Shown here in pieces: positions 1-10,204 of a stretch of 64,000 bases of DNA; positions within the stretch are counted from its first letter, which is position 1, and each line of letters begins with the position of its first letter. The notes under the pieces were generated by a model. The model saw nothing but the letters and a program-made list of their open reading frames with translations, did no database searches and had not been told where the DNA came from. The DNA is from an uncultured Cycloclasticus sp. (lineage in GTDB: Bacteria; Pseudomonadota; Gammaproteobacteria; Methylococcales; Cycloclasticaceae), in contig CAJXOJ010000010.1 in assembly GCA_913057515.1 (NCBI GenBank), positions 17,361-81,360 of the forward strand, written 5' to 3'. Position numbers and translations under genes: made by a program.

Positions 1-441
1 CATTTCAGCCGTTTCGCCGCCCACTAGGGCTGCACCGGCCTGCTCACAACCTTTGCCAATGCCTGCGATGACATCGCTGGCAACGTCTAAATTTAGCTTC
101 CCAGTCGCATAGTAATCTAAAAAGAATAGAGGTTCTGCGCCAGTCACAACGATGTCGTTAACGCACATGGCGACTAAATCTATGCCAATGGTGTCGTGTT
201 TGTTCATCATCATGGCAAGCTTAAGCTTGGTGCCAACGCCATCGGTACCGGAAACAAGTACTGGCTTGGTGTAGCGGTCAAGGGGCAGCTCAAATAAAGA
301 ACCAAAGCCACCTAAACCTGATAAGACGCCAGGGCGTTGAGTTCGCTTAGCAATGGGTTTAATTCGCTCGACGAGCTGGGTGCCGGCATCAATATCAACA
401 CCTGCATCTTTATAGCTTAGGCTTTTTTCTGAGTCGTTCAA
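1..441 (-). CDS. purM: Phosphoribosylformylglycinamidine cyclo-ligase, partial (N-terminal 147 codons)
   Basis: PurM (AIR synthetase) closes the imidazole ring in purine synthesis, using ATP in the cytoplasm. Seen: the minus strand from 441 encodes the family N-terminus [14 protein letters not shown], then [17 protein letters not shown] and GGETAEM, the usual early PurM motifs. The gene runs off the left edge, so roughly the last 200 residues are missing. The start I prefer is TTG at 441-439, because no ATG lies in frame at the expected family start and alignment to the usual N-terminus fits there; no strong Shine-Dalgarno precedes it. It is divergent from the DUF2066 gene across 113 bases. 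Identity is near certain; the start codon is an inference. Confidence 0.95.
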   Translation of the reverse strand, partial: MNDSEKSLSYKDAGVDIDAGTQLVERIKPIAKRTQRPGVLSGLGGFGSLFELPLDRYTKPVLVSGTDGVGTKLKLAMMMNKHDTIGIDLVAMCVNDIVVTGAEPLFFLDYYATGKLNLDVASDVIAGIGKGCEQAGAALVGGETAEM

Positions 442-554
442 AATTAATTCTACTAGGTTGTAAAAAAGAAGATTATAACAGTTGAGTTAATTGTTGGCAG
501 TAATAGGGGTAACTATATTATGCTATAGAGCATGTTAATAAAGGCTTTTTAGAC

Positions 555-1634
555 GTGACGATACGATTTTTACTTGGTTTTTTGTTGTTTTTGTTATCGC
601 TACCCATTCATGCGGTGCAGCTTGAAGGTTTGTACAGTGCTGAGGTGTCGGTGGCTGATCAGTCTCAGTCGGCGCGAAATGAGGCGATTGGGGTAGCGCT
701 TAAGAAAGTCGTACAAAAAGTGTCTGGTCGCCGCAGTGCGTTAAATAATAAGCCTTTGTTAGCTACGTTGTCGAACGTTAGTGCGTATGTTGAGCAGTTT
801 CAATATAAAAAAAAGGTTAGCAAAGAAGGCTATTGGCTTATTGTGCGCTTTCAAAAAGCCGCATTAGACCGGACGCTGCGACAATTTGACGTGCCAATCT
901 GGGGAGCAAACCGCCCGGATGTTTTGCTGTGGTTAGCGGTAGATGATGGTAATAAACGCTTTATTATTAATGAGAGTTCAAGCGCTGAGCTGGGTTCTCT
1001 TTTAAAGCAAGAAATTAATGAGGCAGGTTTGGCGATTACTTTACCGCTACTTGATTTATCCGATCAGCGAAAGATCAGTTTTAATGATGTATGGGCGACT
1101 TTTCCTGATGAGGTGAAGAATGCATCAACGCGTTATGGTGTGAAGCAAATAATGGTGGGGCAACTGTTAAAAAACAGGCAAGGATGGCGCTTTAGCTGGA
1201 CATTAATGGGGACTGAAGGCCAAAAGGTTGGGTTTGAAGAATCAGCTAATAACGGGGCTGTTTTGCAGCAGGCTTTTGTTCAAATTGCAGAGGTTTTGGC
1301 CGACATCTACGCACCGAAAGGAACGCTGATGTTGGATATGCCGATTAAGATGGAAGTCAGAGGCCTGAGAGATTTAAAGCAGTTTATTCATATTACTAGC
1401 TATTTATCGGCACTTGATATGGTTAAAAAATTGAGTTGGACTCAGTTGAAGAGCAATGAAGCGGTATTGGACTTGATGATATCCGGTGAGGTGCGAGTCT
1501 TGAAAGATATCATCGCGTTGAATGAGGTGCTGGTGGAAGATGTTCTCCTTAACACTATAGAGCCTAGTGTGGTGATGGGGCCTGACGTAGCGGTACAGGC
1601 GCTTGAGCCAACGCTGTATTACCGAGCAAGGTAA
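555..1634 (+). CDS. DUF2066 domain protein, exported
   Basis: Conserved gammaproteobacterial protein of unknown biochemical role. It begins with GTG and a clear signal peptide (hydrophobic LLGFLLFLLSLP core ending at HA), so it should be periplasmic or envelope-associated. The N-terminal half carries the DUF2066 pattern, with ARNEAIGVALKKVVQKVSGR near residues 40-60 and a later WLAVDD segment. Length (359 aa) is normal for the family. It sits divergent from purM and abuts the CDP-alcohol phosphatidyltransferase without a gap; purM, DUF2066, phosphatidyltransferase and PerM-type permease commonly travel together in this class. Family assignment is from recognisable pattern; no function is claimed. 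Confidence 0.85.
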   Translation: MTIRFLLGFLLFLLSLPIHAVQLEGLYSAEVSVADQSQSARNEAIGVALKKVVQKVSGRRSALNNKPLLATLSNVSAYVEQFQYKKKVSKEGYWLIVRFQKAALDRTLRQFDVPIWGANRPDVLLWLAVDDGNKRFIINESSSAELGSLLKQEINEAGLAITLPLLDLSDQRKISFNDVWATFPDEVKNASTRYGVKQIMVGQLLKNRQGWRFSWTLMGTEGQKVGFEESANNGAVLQQAFVQIAEVLADIYAPKGTLMLDMPIKMEVRGLRDLKQFIHITSYLSALDMVKKLSWTQLKSNEAVLDLMISGEVRVLKDIIALNEVLVEDVLLNTIEPSVVMGPDVAVQALEPTLYYRAR

Positions 1635-2189
1635 ATGACCCGACAGGATATTCCTAATGTAATTAGCGGAATTAGAGTCCTGCTTGTGGCACCAGTTATT
1701 TATTTTTTGTTACATAAAAATTATCACGTTGCCTTAGGGCTTTTTATTGTTGCTGGGTTATCGGATGCGTTAGATGGTTTTTTAGCTAAACGTTATGATT
1801 GGACGAGTCAATTAGGCTCTTTTCTTGACCCCTTGGCAGATAAGCTACTGTTGGTTTCTTGTTTTTCGGTCTGTGTGTTGACTGGGTTAATGCCTATTTG
1901 GTTGTTTGTTCTTATTTTGCTGCGTGACTTGATTGTTGCCTTTGGTGCGCTGGCCTATCATTTTGTCGTTGAGGAATTTAATGGTACGCCACCGTTTTCC
2001 AGTAAGCTGAATACAACCTTTCAGATCGTTTATTTAGTCATGTTAATATCCAGTGAGGGTGTTGTTGCTATACCCACCAGTTGGATAGAGTTTGTGTTAT
2101 ATGCCGTGGCAGCAACAACAACGATTAGCGGCCTAGAGTATATTTGGGTATGGGGTTTCAAGGCGTGGGACAATCAATTAAAGAGGTAG
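1635..2189 (+). CDS. CDP-alcohol phosphatidyltransferase family protein (PgsA-like)
   Basis: Integral inner-membrane enzyme that transfers a phosphatidyl group from CDP-diacylglycerol to an alcohol, likely glycerol 3-phosphate. Seen: the family signature is present as DALDGFLAKR followed by GSFLDPLADK (residues about 43-70), giving the DGxxA...G...DxxxD metal-binding arrangement. Several hydrophobic segments follow. Its 184 aa fit the family. ATG follows directly on the upstream stop codon, so it is translationally coupled in one operon with DUF2066 and the downstream permease. The substrate cannot be settled from sequence: a second family member, the serine enzyme PssA, is at 58764, so this one is probably the glycerophosphate or a related type. 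Confidence 0.88.
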   Translation: MTRQDIPNVISGIRVLLVAPVIYFLLHKNYHVALGLFIVAGLSDALDGFLAKRYDWTSQLGSFLDPLADKLLLVSCFSVCVLTGLMPIWLFVLILLRDLIVAFGALAYHFVVEEFNGTPPFSSKLNTTFQIVYLVMLISSEGVVAIPTSWIEFVLYAVAATTTISGLEYIWVWGFKAWDNQLKR

Positions 2190-2190
2190 T

Positions 2191-3240
2191 ATGGACAATA
2201 ATAATAGTAAATACTTTTTGATTTTTATTGCCTTCGTTGGCATGGTTTATTTATTGTCGCCTATCTTAATGCCGTTTCTAAGTGCGGCTCTATTGGCCTA
2301 TCTGGGAGACCCGTTAGCCGATTGGCTAGAGGGCAAGAAGTGGCAAAGATCGTGGGCGGTCAGCTTGGTTTTTGCGGTTATTTTTATGGGTATAACGGCC
2401 ATTTTAGTTATTTTAGTGCCATTAATAGAACAGCAATTTTCTAGCTTAATTGAGAAAGTACCGGCCATTATTGGCTGGGTAAAAGAAACAGTGTTGCCGT
2501 GGCTTCAAGTCCGTTTAAATAGTTATGGCTCATTGGATGTTGATAAGCTTCAGCAAACGTTGCAAGAAAATATAGGCGGTGCAGGCAGTATTATTGCTAG
2601 TGTATTAGGCTCTATCAGTTCATCCGGAATGGCCTTTTTGTCTGGACTGGCTAATGTGGTGTTGATTCCTGTTGTTACGTTTTATTTTTTGCGGGATTGG
2701 GATGTCATGCTCGCACATATTCATAATTCATTTCCACGCGGAATAGAAGCCCGATTGACCGCCATCATGCGTGAAGTGGATACTGTTTTAGCGGCCTTTT
2801 TTAAAGGGCAAATTTTGGTGATGATTAGTCTGTCGATAATTTATTATGTTGGACTAAGTTTGGTCGGACTAGAATTTGCTTTGTTAATAAGTTTGCTGAT
2901 AGGGCTGGTTAGCTTTGTGCCCTACTTAGGGTTGATTGTGGGTGTGTTTTTGGCCTGTGGTGCATCGGCCTTTCAGCTGCATGATGCCAGCGGTATTTTG
3001 CCTATCTTAATTGTATTTGCGATCGCGCAAACATTAGAAAGTGTCGTGCTAACGCCGATACTGGTGGGGGACAGGATTGGCTTGCACCCTGTGGCGGTGA
3101 TATTTGCGGTGATGGCGGGTGGTCAATTATTCGGTTTTACCGGTGTTCTATTGGGCCTACCAGTGGCGGCTGTTTTGTTAGTGTTACTGCGACACGTCAA
3201 TGACCAGTATAAAAACAGCGAGTTATATAAGCAGACATAA
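2191..3240 (+). CDS. AI-2E/PerM family permease
   Basis: Polytopic membrane protein of the AI-2E transporter (PerM/TqsA) superfamily; members have been linked to autoinducer or ion export, but the substrate here is unknown. Seen: 349 aa with about seven to eight hydrophobic helices, the family-typical VTFYFLRDWD segment after residue 160, and a C-terminal PVAVIFAVMAGGQLFG-type stretch near residue 295. It begins one base after the phosphatidyltransferase stop and is the last gene of this plus-strand operon; a hairpin terminator follows immediately. Family is secure, transport role is inferred. Confidence 0.88.
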   Translation: MDNNNSKYFLIFIAFVGMVYLLSPILMPFLSAALLAYLGDPLADWLEGKKWQRSWAVSLVFAVIFMGITAILVILVPLIEQQFSSLIEKVPAIIGWVKETVLPWLQVRLNSYGSLDVDKLQQTLQENIGGAGSIIASVLGSISSSGMAFLSGLANVVLIPVVTFYFLRDWDVMLAHIHNSFPRGIEARLTAIMREVDTVLAAFFKGQILVMISLSIIYYVGLSLVGLEFALLISLLIGLVSFVPYLGLIVGVFLACGASAFQLHDASGILPILIVFAIAQTLESVVLTPILVGDRIGLHPVAVIFAVMAGGQLFGFTGVLLGLPVAAVLLVLLRHVNDQYKNSELYKQT

Positions 3241-3268
3241 AAAAGGCACCGATCAGGTGCCCTTTTTA
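3241..3268. terminator. Rho-independent terminator, probably bidirectional
   Basis: GGCACC (3245-3250) and GGTGCC (3256-3261) form a six-base-pair stem around a five-base loop, flanked by A-rich bases on the left and CTTTTT on the right. It lies between the convergent PerM-type permease and sodB genes and could serve both. Confidence 0.85.
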
Positions 3269-3285
3269 TCATAAACGACTAGCGA

Positions 3286-3858
3286 CTATAGATTTTGCGC
3301 AACAAAATCCCAGTTCACTAATGCCCAGAACTTATCCATGTAGGCAGGGCGAGCGTTACGACAATCAATGTAGTATGCGTGCTCCCATACGTCACATGTT
3401 AACAACGGAGTTTGACCAGCTGTTAACGGTGTGCCAGCGTTGCTTGTTTGAACGATTTCCAGTTTGCCAGCAGCATTTTTAACCAACCAACACCAGCCTG
3501 CGCCAAATAAATTAACAGATTTGTCTGTAAATTCAGCTTTAAAAGCATCAACAGATCCATAAGCGTCATTGATAGCAGCTAATAATTCACCCGTTGGCTC
3601 GGTGCTATTAGGTGTTAAGCAATTCCAGTAAAATGTGTGGTTCCAGATTTGTGCAGCATTATTGAAAATTGGACCAGAAGAGTTCTTAACAATATCTTCA
3701 AGGCTTGAATTTTCGAATTCTGTTCCAGGGATTAAACCGTTTAATTTAGTCACGTATGTTGCGTGATGTTTACCGTGGTGAAACTCAAGTGTTTCTTGAG
3801 AGATATGTGGTTCTAATGCGTCAATTGCATAAGGTAAAGCGGGTAATTCATGTGCCAT
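3286..3858 (-). CDS. sodB: Superoxide dismutase, Fe type
   Basis: Cytoplasmic dismutase converting superoxide to oxygen and peroxide. Seen: metal ligands in [15 protein letters not shown] and DVWEHAYY. The residues just before the second ligand ([11 protein letters not shown]) and the short 190 aa length are of the Fe-SOD type. The start at 3858 begins [10 protein letters not shown], the classical SodB N-terminus, with AAAGGCA upstream. It is transcribed away from a good promoter (see 3915-3954) and ends in the shared terminator at 3241-3268, so it is probably monocistronic. I did not see a Fur box in its short leader. Confidence 0.97.
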   Translation of the reverse strand: MAHELPALPYAIDALEPHISQETLEFHHGKHHATYVTKLNGLIPGTEFENSSLEDIVKNSSGPIFNNAAQIWNHTFYWNCLTPNSTEPTGELLAAINDAYGSVDAFKAEFTDKSVNLFGAGWCWLVKNAAGKLEIVQTSNAGTPLTAGQTPLLTCDVWEHAYYIDCRNARPAYMDKFWALVNWDFVAQNL

Positions 3859-3914
3859 GATAGTTTGCCTTTATGGTTAAGTGATGCGCAAAGCGCGTTA
3901 AAAATACGTGCCTA

Positions 3915-3954
3915 ACAATAGTGAAATTCATGACATAAATCAATATTTATTGAT
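3915..3954 (-). promoter_or_regulatory. sodB promoter with overlapping palindrome
   Basis: On the minus strand, TTGATT (3943-3938) and TATTGT (3920-3915) are separated by exactly 17 bases, a good sigma70-type match. The -35 box overlaps an inverted repeat, ATCAATA-TT-TATTGAT (3939-3954), with two perfect seven-base arms. A regulator bound there would occlude the -35; this is inference. Confidence 0.6.
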
Positions 3955-3982
3955 ATTTACTGCTATTTTTCTTGTAAAAAAT

Positions 3983-4008
3983 AAAAGGGTTGGCGAGCCA
4001 ACCCTTTT
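3983..4008 (-). terminator. Rho-independent terminator after mscS
   Basis: An eleven-base-pair stem, AAAAGGGTTGG with CCAACCCTTTT, closes a four-base loop (CGAG). Read on the minus strand it follows the mscS stop by about 20 bases and continues into a T-rich run, so it should end mscS transcription before the sodB promoter. Confidence 0.88.
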
Positions 4009-4027
4009 ATTATCGATTTAAGAGTTG

Positions 4028-4861
4028 TTATTGGTTAGCAACTGAATTGTGTAAATGAATGTCTTGCTGCGGGTAAGGGATGCTAATTCCTTCTTGATCG
4101 AAACGTAATTTTATACTTTCTAGCAAGTCGAAGTGGACACCCCAATAGTCAGCAGAATTTATCCAAGGGCGTACGGCAAAATTTACGCTGCTATCTGCTA
4201 GTTCGAGAAGGCCAATAGTCGGTGCGGGGTCTTTTAAGATACGTGCTTCATTTTGCATGAGTTCTTCTAGTACTAATTTTGCTTTCTTAATATCATCGTC
4301 ATAACCGATGCCGATGACTAAATCTAAACGTCGTGTTGGTTTGGTTGAGTAGTTAACAATATTTCCGCCCATTAAGCTGCCATTAGGGATGATAATGGTT
4401 TTATTGTCACCAGTACGCATCACAGTGTTAAAGATATGAACCTCTTCGATGATACCCGCGGCGCCAGCACCTTCAATAAAATCGCCTTTTTTGAAAGGGC
4501 GAAAAACAATCATCAATACGCCGGCAGCAAAGTTAGCTAAGGAGCCTTGAAGCGCTAAACCAACAGCCAAACCAGCAGCACCTAATATTGCTATAAATGA
4601 GGTGGTTTGAATGCCAAGTTGCCCAAGTGAGGCAATAATAACGAAGGCCAGTAAAGCGGCATAAAGCATGTTGGTGGTGAATGAAACCAGGATGGGGTCG
4701 GAGCCGCCTTTGTTCATGGCTTTAGTAACGCCTGATTTAATGGCTTTCGCAATTATTCGACCAATAATAAATATGGCTAAAGCGGCGATCACTTTAAGCC
4801 CATATACGGTCAGCAACTCTTGAATTTGATTTAGGGTGTCTTCGGATAGTAAATTTTCCAT
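4028..4861 (-). CDS. mscS: Small-conductance mechanosensitive channel, MscS family
   Basis: Inner-membrane channel that opens under hypoosmotic tension. Seen: three N-terminal hydrophobic helices. The third has the Gly/Ala-rich pore pattern GAAGLAVGLALQGSLANFA (about residues 94-113), followed by the conserved FRPFKKGD linker and a beta-rich cytoplasmic domain (IPNG near residue 158). At 277 aa it matches the compact MscS length. It sits downstream of DUF4197 with a 29-base spacer on the same strand, and a strong terminator follows. Confident assignment. Confidence 0.94.
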   Translation of the reverse strand: MENLLSEDTLNQIQELLTVYGLKVIAALAIFIIGRIIAKAIKSGVTKAMNKGGSDPILVSFTTNMLYAALLAFVIIASLGQLGIQTTSFIAILGAAGLAVGLALQGSLANFAAGVLMIVFRPFKKGDFIEGAGAAGIIEEVHIFNTVMRTGDNKTIIIPNGSLMGGNIVNYSTKPTRRLDLVIGIGYDDDIKKAKLVLEELMQNEARILKDPAPTIGLLELADSSVNFAVRPWINSADYWGVHFDLLESIKLRFDQEGISIPYPQQDIHLHNSVANQ

Positions 4862-4890
4862 TTTATCTCTCTGTGGGTTATTGTTTAAGG

Positions 4891-5637
4891 TTAGTGGGTG
4901 AATACTTTTTTGAGTAAATCGGTTGTTCTGGCGGCAGGGTTTTCACGGATCAGCTTTTCTTGTTCGGCAATACGCAAAAACATTGCATCAACAGCCTTTT
5001 GCGCAACAAAGGTGTCGAGGTCTGCCGACTGTGATGTTAATAAGCTACCTAGCGAACCAGAGTTGGCCAACAATTGTTTGTAACTCGCAGTAACTCCTGC
5101 CCTATCGGTTGCCTGTTTGACGATGGGTAGAAATTTACCAAGCAGTTGATCTGAGCTGTGCTTTTTAAAATATTCAGTTGCGGCGTTGTCTGGGCCCTGT
5201 AGAATTTTTGCGGCATCATCAATACTCATTTTTTGGATGGTGTTTGAAAAAATCAAAGCCGCTTCTGGTGCCGCCTGTTCTGCTGCTTGATTGAGCGTTG
5301 TTTGGAAGCTATCAACTAGGCCTCCTTGTCCGAGCATTTCTAACGAAGAAGCAATGGGTTGCAGGCTGCTTGGAATGGGCACTTTAACATCGGCATGATT
5401 TAAAAAACCGCCCTCTGTGCTGAGGTTTTCAACAGCAATGGCAGTGCCTTTTTCAAGTGCCTGTTTAAGCCCTGCAATAACATCAGTCTGACTGAGATTT
5501 GCGGGGAGCTGGCTAGATGTTGGAATGCTGATTTTACTGGTATCAATGTCTTTAATAAAATCTAAAAACCCTGCATTGACAATTGGTGTCGTTAGCAAAG
5601 CGATGATGAACATAGTTTGCTTTAGCAGATTGTTCAT
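4891..5637 (-). CDS. DUF4197 family exported protein
   Basis: Conserved proteobacterial protein of unknown function. I place the start at ATG 5637 (MNNLLKQT), not at the longest ORF start of 5703. AAGGAG lies six to eight bases before it, and a proper signal peptide with a cleavage site after NAG then begins at residue 1. The mature part is helical, contains the repeated IQKMSIDDAAKIL-type segment of DUF4197 proteins, and ends in a charged tail. Product length is 248 aa. It precedes mscS on the same strand and follows hda after about 70 bases. Exported location is inferred from the leader; no enzyme motif is visible. Confidence 0.82.
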   Translation of the reverse strand: MNNLLKQTMFIIALLTTPIVNAGFLDFIKDIDTSKISIPTSSQLPANLSQTDVIAGLKQALEKGTAIAVENLSTEGGFLNHADVKVPIPSSLQPIASSLEMLGQGGLVDSFQTTLNQAAEQAAPEAALIFSNTIQKMSIDDAAKILQGPDNAATEYFKKHSSDQLLGKFLPIVKQATDRAGVTASYKQLLANSGSLGSLLTSQSADLDTFVAQKAVDAMFLRIAEQEKLIRENPAARTTDLLKKVFTH

Positions 5638-5710
5638 GAAAACTTCTCCTTGTTTTTTAAAAACGATATCATACTTATCTGAGCTGAATATAACCTTAAT
5701 CAATGTTGGC

Positions 5711-6397
5711 TTATATCGATTTTGCCAGAGCGGCCTTCAAAAACGGGATAGTTAGTTTGCGTTGGGCGGCAAGACTTGCCTGATCAAGTTGGTTTAATAA
5801 ATTCCATAGGGTATGTAGGTCTCTGGGAAAGTGAGTTATCAAGTAATTGGCGGTTTCTCGGTTAAGCTCCAAGCCTAGTTTTTGAGCGCGCGATTGCAAT
5901 ACTTGAAGAATGCTTTCGTCATCTAATGTAGATAAGTTGAGAGGTAGGCCGCTATTCAGCCGGCTTTTCAAATCATCCAGTGTTATTTCTGCGTGTTGTG
6001 GCGATACAGTCGAGCTAACAAGCAAGCGCCCACCGACTTGTCTGATTTGGTTGAACAGATTAAATAAAGCCTCTTCCCAATAGGGTTTACCGTAGAGGAA
6101 CTCAATATCATCGATGCAGATGAGATCAATGTTGGCTAGGCCGTCCAACAGTTGTGGCGATGTGTTAGTTAACTCTTTTGACGGCAAGTAGCTGGCCGTG
6201 CCACCGAGTTGAGTCTGGTATTGGCAAGCGGATTGTAATAAATGTGTTTTACCAGCGCCGAGCGAACCCCAAAGGAAAATAAAAGGTTCGTCGGGGTTCT
6301 TTAACGATTCAACGATGAGCTGGTTCCCAGCAGCAATAAAACTCTCAAAGTTAAAGTCTTCTTGTAATGTAAAGGGGAGAGGCAGCTGTGGATACAT
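5711..6397 (-). CDS. hda: DnaA regulatory inactivator Hda
   Basis: AAA+ protein that, with the DNA-loaded sliding clamp, stimulates ATP hydrolysis by DnaA and so limits initiation. Seen: a clamp-binding peptide QLPLPF at the extreme N-terminus, Walker A GSLGAGKTH (about residues 44-52) and a Walker B-like DLICIDDIEF near residue 97. Length of 228 aa is normal. It lacks the C-terminal DNA-binding domain of DnaA, as expected for Hda. ATG overlaps the stop of the upstream DUF2069 gene as TAATG, so the two are coupled. Confident. Confidence 0.93.
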   Translation of the reverse strand: MYPQLPLPFTLQEDFNFESFIAAGNQLIVESLKNPDEPFIFLWGSLGAGKTHLLQSACQYQTQLGGTASYLPSKELTNTSPQLLDGLANIDLICIDDIEFLYGKPYWEEALFNLFNQIRQVGGRLLVSSTVSPQHAEITLDDLKSRLNSGLPLNLSTLDDESILQVLQSRAQKLGLELNRETANYLITHFPRDLHTLWNLLNQLDQASLAAQRKLTIPFLKAALAKSI

Positions 6398-6749
6398 TAG
6401 TGTTTACTAACGTGGCGGATATATAAAGACGCGCTAAAGAACACCGTTAAACTGATGATGATTTCAATAATGCCTAACAGCCGTGTTGAGGGGTCGGCAA
6501 CAGCTTCCATGGTGCCATGTATAAAGTACAGCAAACTTAGGTATGCGGCCCAATTGACGGGCTTATCGCGCCCATATAGAACGCCTCTTAGCGGTAACAG
6601 TAGCGGAACAACACAAGTGATTAACACTAAGGCAATAGGGAAAGATTGTGGTGGTGACAATACAGTGATCCATGCAGTGATGAAGCCAATTAACGAAAGG
6701 TAGCTGAGTAGTTGCAGCCAATATGCGGCTTTTTGATTAGGTAGTTTCA

Positions 6750-6750
<1 letters not shown>
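6397..6750 (-). CDS. DUF2069 membrane protein
   Basis: Small inner-membrane protein (117 aa) with four predicted hydrophobic helices. It carries the family-typical CVVPLLLPLRGVLYG segment around residues 45-60 and YLSLLYFIHG after it. Its function is unknown. Together with the wrbA and hda neighbours it matches a common gammaproteobacterial order (arsC-like, wrbA, DUF2069, hda). It shares one base with both neighbours (TAATG junctions), which indicates a tightly coupled operon. Confidence 0.82.
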
Positions 6751-7695
<945 letters not shown>

Positions 7696-7817
7696 CGCGA
7701 TGTCCTCATCATTGTTTTTTGGAATTATAAATTATCTGCTAATTTCAGGCAGGCTTTTTATGCCGCGTGTGCTGCGTGATATGATGGTCGGCAGTTAATT
7801 TAATGAAGAATTGAAAG

Positions 7818-9251
7818 ATGAAATTACCTGATTTTAGTCAAGCCTCGGTATTGGTGGTGGGTGACTTGATGTTAGATAGAAACTGGCAAGGCGATACCTC
7901 GCGTATTTCGCCTGAAGCACCTGTGCCGGTGGTTCATGTCAAAGATGTAGACGATCGCCCTGGCGGTGCAGGTAATGTGGCGTTAAATATCGCCGGCTTA
8001 GATTCAGCTGTGACGGTTTTAGGCTATACCGGTCATGATGATGCAGCAGCATCGCTAAAAAGCCAGTTAGAGCAAGCAAAGGTGGATTGCCAATTTATGC
8101 AATTAGCCGATCAGCCAACCATTACGAAGTTACGTGTGTTGAGTCGCCACCAACAGTTGATCCGTTTGGATTTTGAAGACAGCTTTCACGACGTGCCAGT
8201 AGAAGCGTTGATGCAAGGGTATACAAAAGCGTTAGCATCGCATGATGTGGTGGTTTTGTCTGATTATGGTAAAGGAACGTTAGCATCGGTACAGCAGCTT
8301 ATTGCAACAGCTAAATCGGCAGGAAAAAAAGTATTAATTGACCCTAAAGGAACGGACTTTAGTAAATACCGAGGTGCAACACTGATCACTCCAAATTGGA
8401 GTGAATTTCAAGCGGTGGTGGGTGAATGTCAGGCTGATGAGGATGTTGTCATTCGTGGTTCTAGTTTACTTGAAGAATTACAGCTTGAAGCGTTACTGGT
8501 AACCCGTGGTGAAAAAGGGATGACCTTGCTACAGCCAAAGCAGGCGCCTGTACATTTACCAACACAAGCGCAAGAAGTGTTTGATGTGACGGGGGCGGGT
8601 GATACGGTTATTTCAACGTTAGCGGCATGCTTGGCGGCGGGTTCAAGTTTTTCAGAAGCCACGGTGTTAGCGAACCAAGCGGCAGGGCTAGTAGTGGCAA
8701 AGCTGGGAACCGCAATAATAAGCCAGCAAGAGTTAAAAGCAAGCTTGCATACCTTGGCTGATATGCCACGCGGATTTTTAACCGCAGATGAACTTGAGGC
8801 TGCGATTACAACGGCGCGAATTAATGGTGAGAAGATAGTGCTAACCAATGGTTGTTTTGATATTTTGCACCCAGGCCATGTGCGCTATCTACAGCAAGCT
8901 AAGGCCTTGGGTGATCGACTTATTATTCTGGTGAATGATGATGCATCCGTCTCTCGTTTAAAAGGCCCAGAGAGGCCGATTAATAATTTAGCAACGCGAG
9001 CCGAAATGTTGTCGGCGCTAGCCTGTGTGGATTGGGTGTGTGCTTTTTCAGAAAACTCCCCACGTGAGCATATTTGCCGAATTTTGCCAGATGCCTTGGT
9101 GAAAGGTGGCGATTATCAGCGAATTGAAGATATTGAAGGGCATGACTGTGTTGCCAAGGCAGGTGGTTCAACATACGTACTTGATTATGTGGATGGTTGT
9201 TCAACAACCAATTTGATTAAAAATATACGCGATACAAGCGACAAAAGGTAA
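7818..9251 (+). CDS. hldE: Bifunctional heptose 7-phosphate kinase / heptose 1-phosphate adenylyltransferase
   Basis: Makes ADP-heptose for the LPS inner core through two reactions. Seen: an N-terminal PfkB kinase domain ([11 protein letters not shown] at the start, [11 protein letters not shown] near residue 50, and the anion-hole DVTGAGDT near residue 258). A C-terminal nucleotidyltransferase domain has [12 protein letters not shown] (about residue 341) and [16 protein letters not shown] near the end. Both halves are intact (477 aa). The next gene, hldD, starts one base after the stop, so it is one LPS operon with waaA. Confident. Confidence 0.97.
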   Translation: MKLPDFSQASVLVVGDLMLDRNWQGDTSRISPEAPVPVVHVKDVDDRPGGAGNVALNIAGLDSAVTVLGYTGHDDAAASLKSQLEQAKVDCQFMQLADQPTITKLRVLSRHQQLIRLDFEDSFHDVPVEALMQGYTKALASHDVVVLSDYGKGTLASVQQLIATAKSAGKKVLIDPKGTDFSKYRGATLITPNWSEFQAVVGECQADEDVVIRGSSLLEELQLEALLVTRGEKGMTLLQPKQAPVHLPTQAQEVFDVTGAGDTVISTLAACLAAGSSFSEATVLANQAAGLVVAKLGTAIISQQELKASLHTLADMPRGFLTADELEAAITTARINGEKIVLTNGCFDILHPGHVRYLQQAKALGDRLIILVNDDASVSRLKGPERPINNLATRAEMLSALACVDWVCAFSENSPREHICRILPDALVKGGDYQRIEDIEGHDCVAKAGGSTYVLDYVDGCSTTNLIKNIRDTSDKR

Positions 9252-9252
9252 G

Positions 9253-10200
9253 ATGAAAATGATAATCGTAACAGGCGGTGCGGGTTTTATTGGTAGCAAT
9301 ATAGTGCAAGGTTTAAATGCTAAGGGCCTTGATGATATTTTGGTGGTAGATGATTTAAGTGATGGGACTAAATTTAAAAATATTGTCGATGCGCGTATTA
9401 GTGATTATATGGATAAGGATGATTTCTTAGATAGTGTCCTCGGTGGGGATTTTGACGATGTAGCCATTGAGGCGGTCTTTCATCAAGGAGCCTGTTCGTC
9501 TACCACAGAGTGGGATGGGCAGTTTATGATGGAAAACAACTATGAGTACTCAAAAACCCTGCTGCATTTTTGCCAAGCGAAAAAGGTCCCTTTTATCTAC
9601 GCGTCTAGTGCCTCAGTTTACGGTGGTGGCAGTGTATTTAAAGAAGATATAGCAAACGAAGCGCCGTTAAATGTTTATGGCTACTCTAAATTTCTATTTG
9701 ACCAATACGTTCGCGCGCAAACATTAAGCAGTCAAGTTGTCGGCCTACGTTATTTCAACGTGTATGGACCACGTGAGCAGCATAAAGGCAGTATGGCGAG
9801 TGTGGCATTTCATTTAAATAATCAGTTGTTAGAAAAGGGCGAAATTAAGTTGTTTGCTGGCTGTGATGGCTATGGTGATGGTGAGCAGCTTCGTGATTTT
9901 GTGTATGTGGGTGATGTCGTCGATGTGAATTTATGGTTCTTAGATAATCCAGCTGTGTCTGGCATTTATAACTGTGGTACAGGTAAAAGCCAGCCTTTTA
10001 ATGATGTCGCAAAAGGCGTACTGGATTATCATCAAAAAGGCAGCTTAAGCTATATTCCGTTTCCAGACCATTTAGTCGGGCATTATCAAAGCTTTACCGA
10101 AGCCGACTTAACTGACCTTAGGTCTGCGGGTTGTCAGCTGACATTTAAAACGGTGAATGAAGGCGTTAAATGCTATATGGAATGGTTAAATACTAAGTAG
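9253..10200 (+). CDS. hldD: ADP-glyceromanno-heptose 6-epimerase
   Basis: NAD(P)-dependent short-chain epimerase producing ADP-L-glycero-D-manno-heptose from the hldE product. Seen: a Rossmann GGAGFIGSN at residues 8-16, [14 protein letters not shown], a Tyr-x3-Lys catalytic pair in YGYSKF, and [11 protein letters not shown]. Length of 315 aa is normal. It lies between hldE and waaA with spacers of one and four bases, so all three are likely co-transcribed. Confident. Confidence 0.97.
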   Translation: MKMIIVTGGAGFIGSNIVQGLNAKGLDDILVVDDLSDGTKFKNIVDARISDYMDKDDFLDSVLGGDFDDVAIEAVFHQGACSSTTEWDGQFMMENNYEYSKTLLHFCQAKKVPFIYASSASVYGGGSVFKEDIANEAPLNVYGYSKFLFDQYVRAQTLSSQVVGLRYFNVYGPREQHKGSMASVAFHLNNQLLEKGEIKLFAGCDGYGDGEQLRDFVYVGDVVDVNLWFLDNPAVSGIYNCGTGKSQPFNDVAKGVLDYHQKGSLSYIPFPDHLVGHYQSFTEADLTDLRSAGCQLTFKTVNEGVKCYMEWLNTK

Positions 10201-10204
10201 TTTT

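Noticed and set aside
4898..5083. Plus-strand frame in DUF4197
   Set aside because: Shadow of a well-supported gene on the other strand; the same applies to many similar frames, for example 8429-8848, 15946-16245 and 18664-19308.
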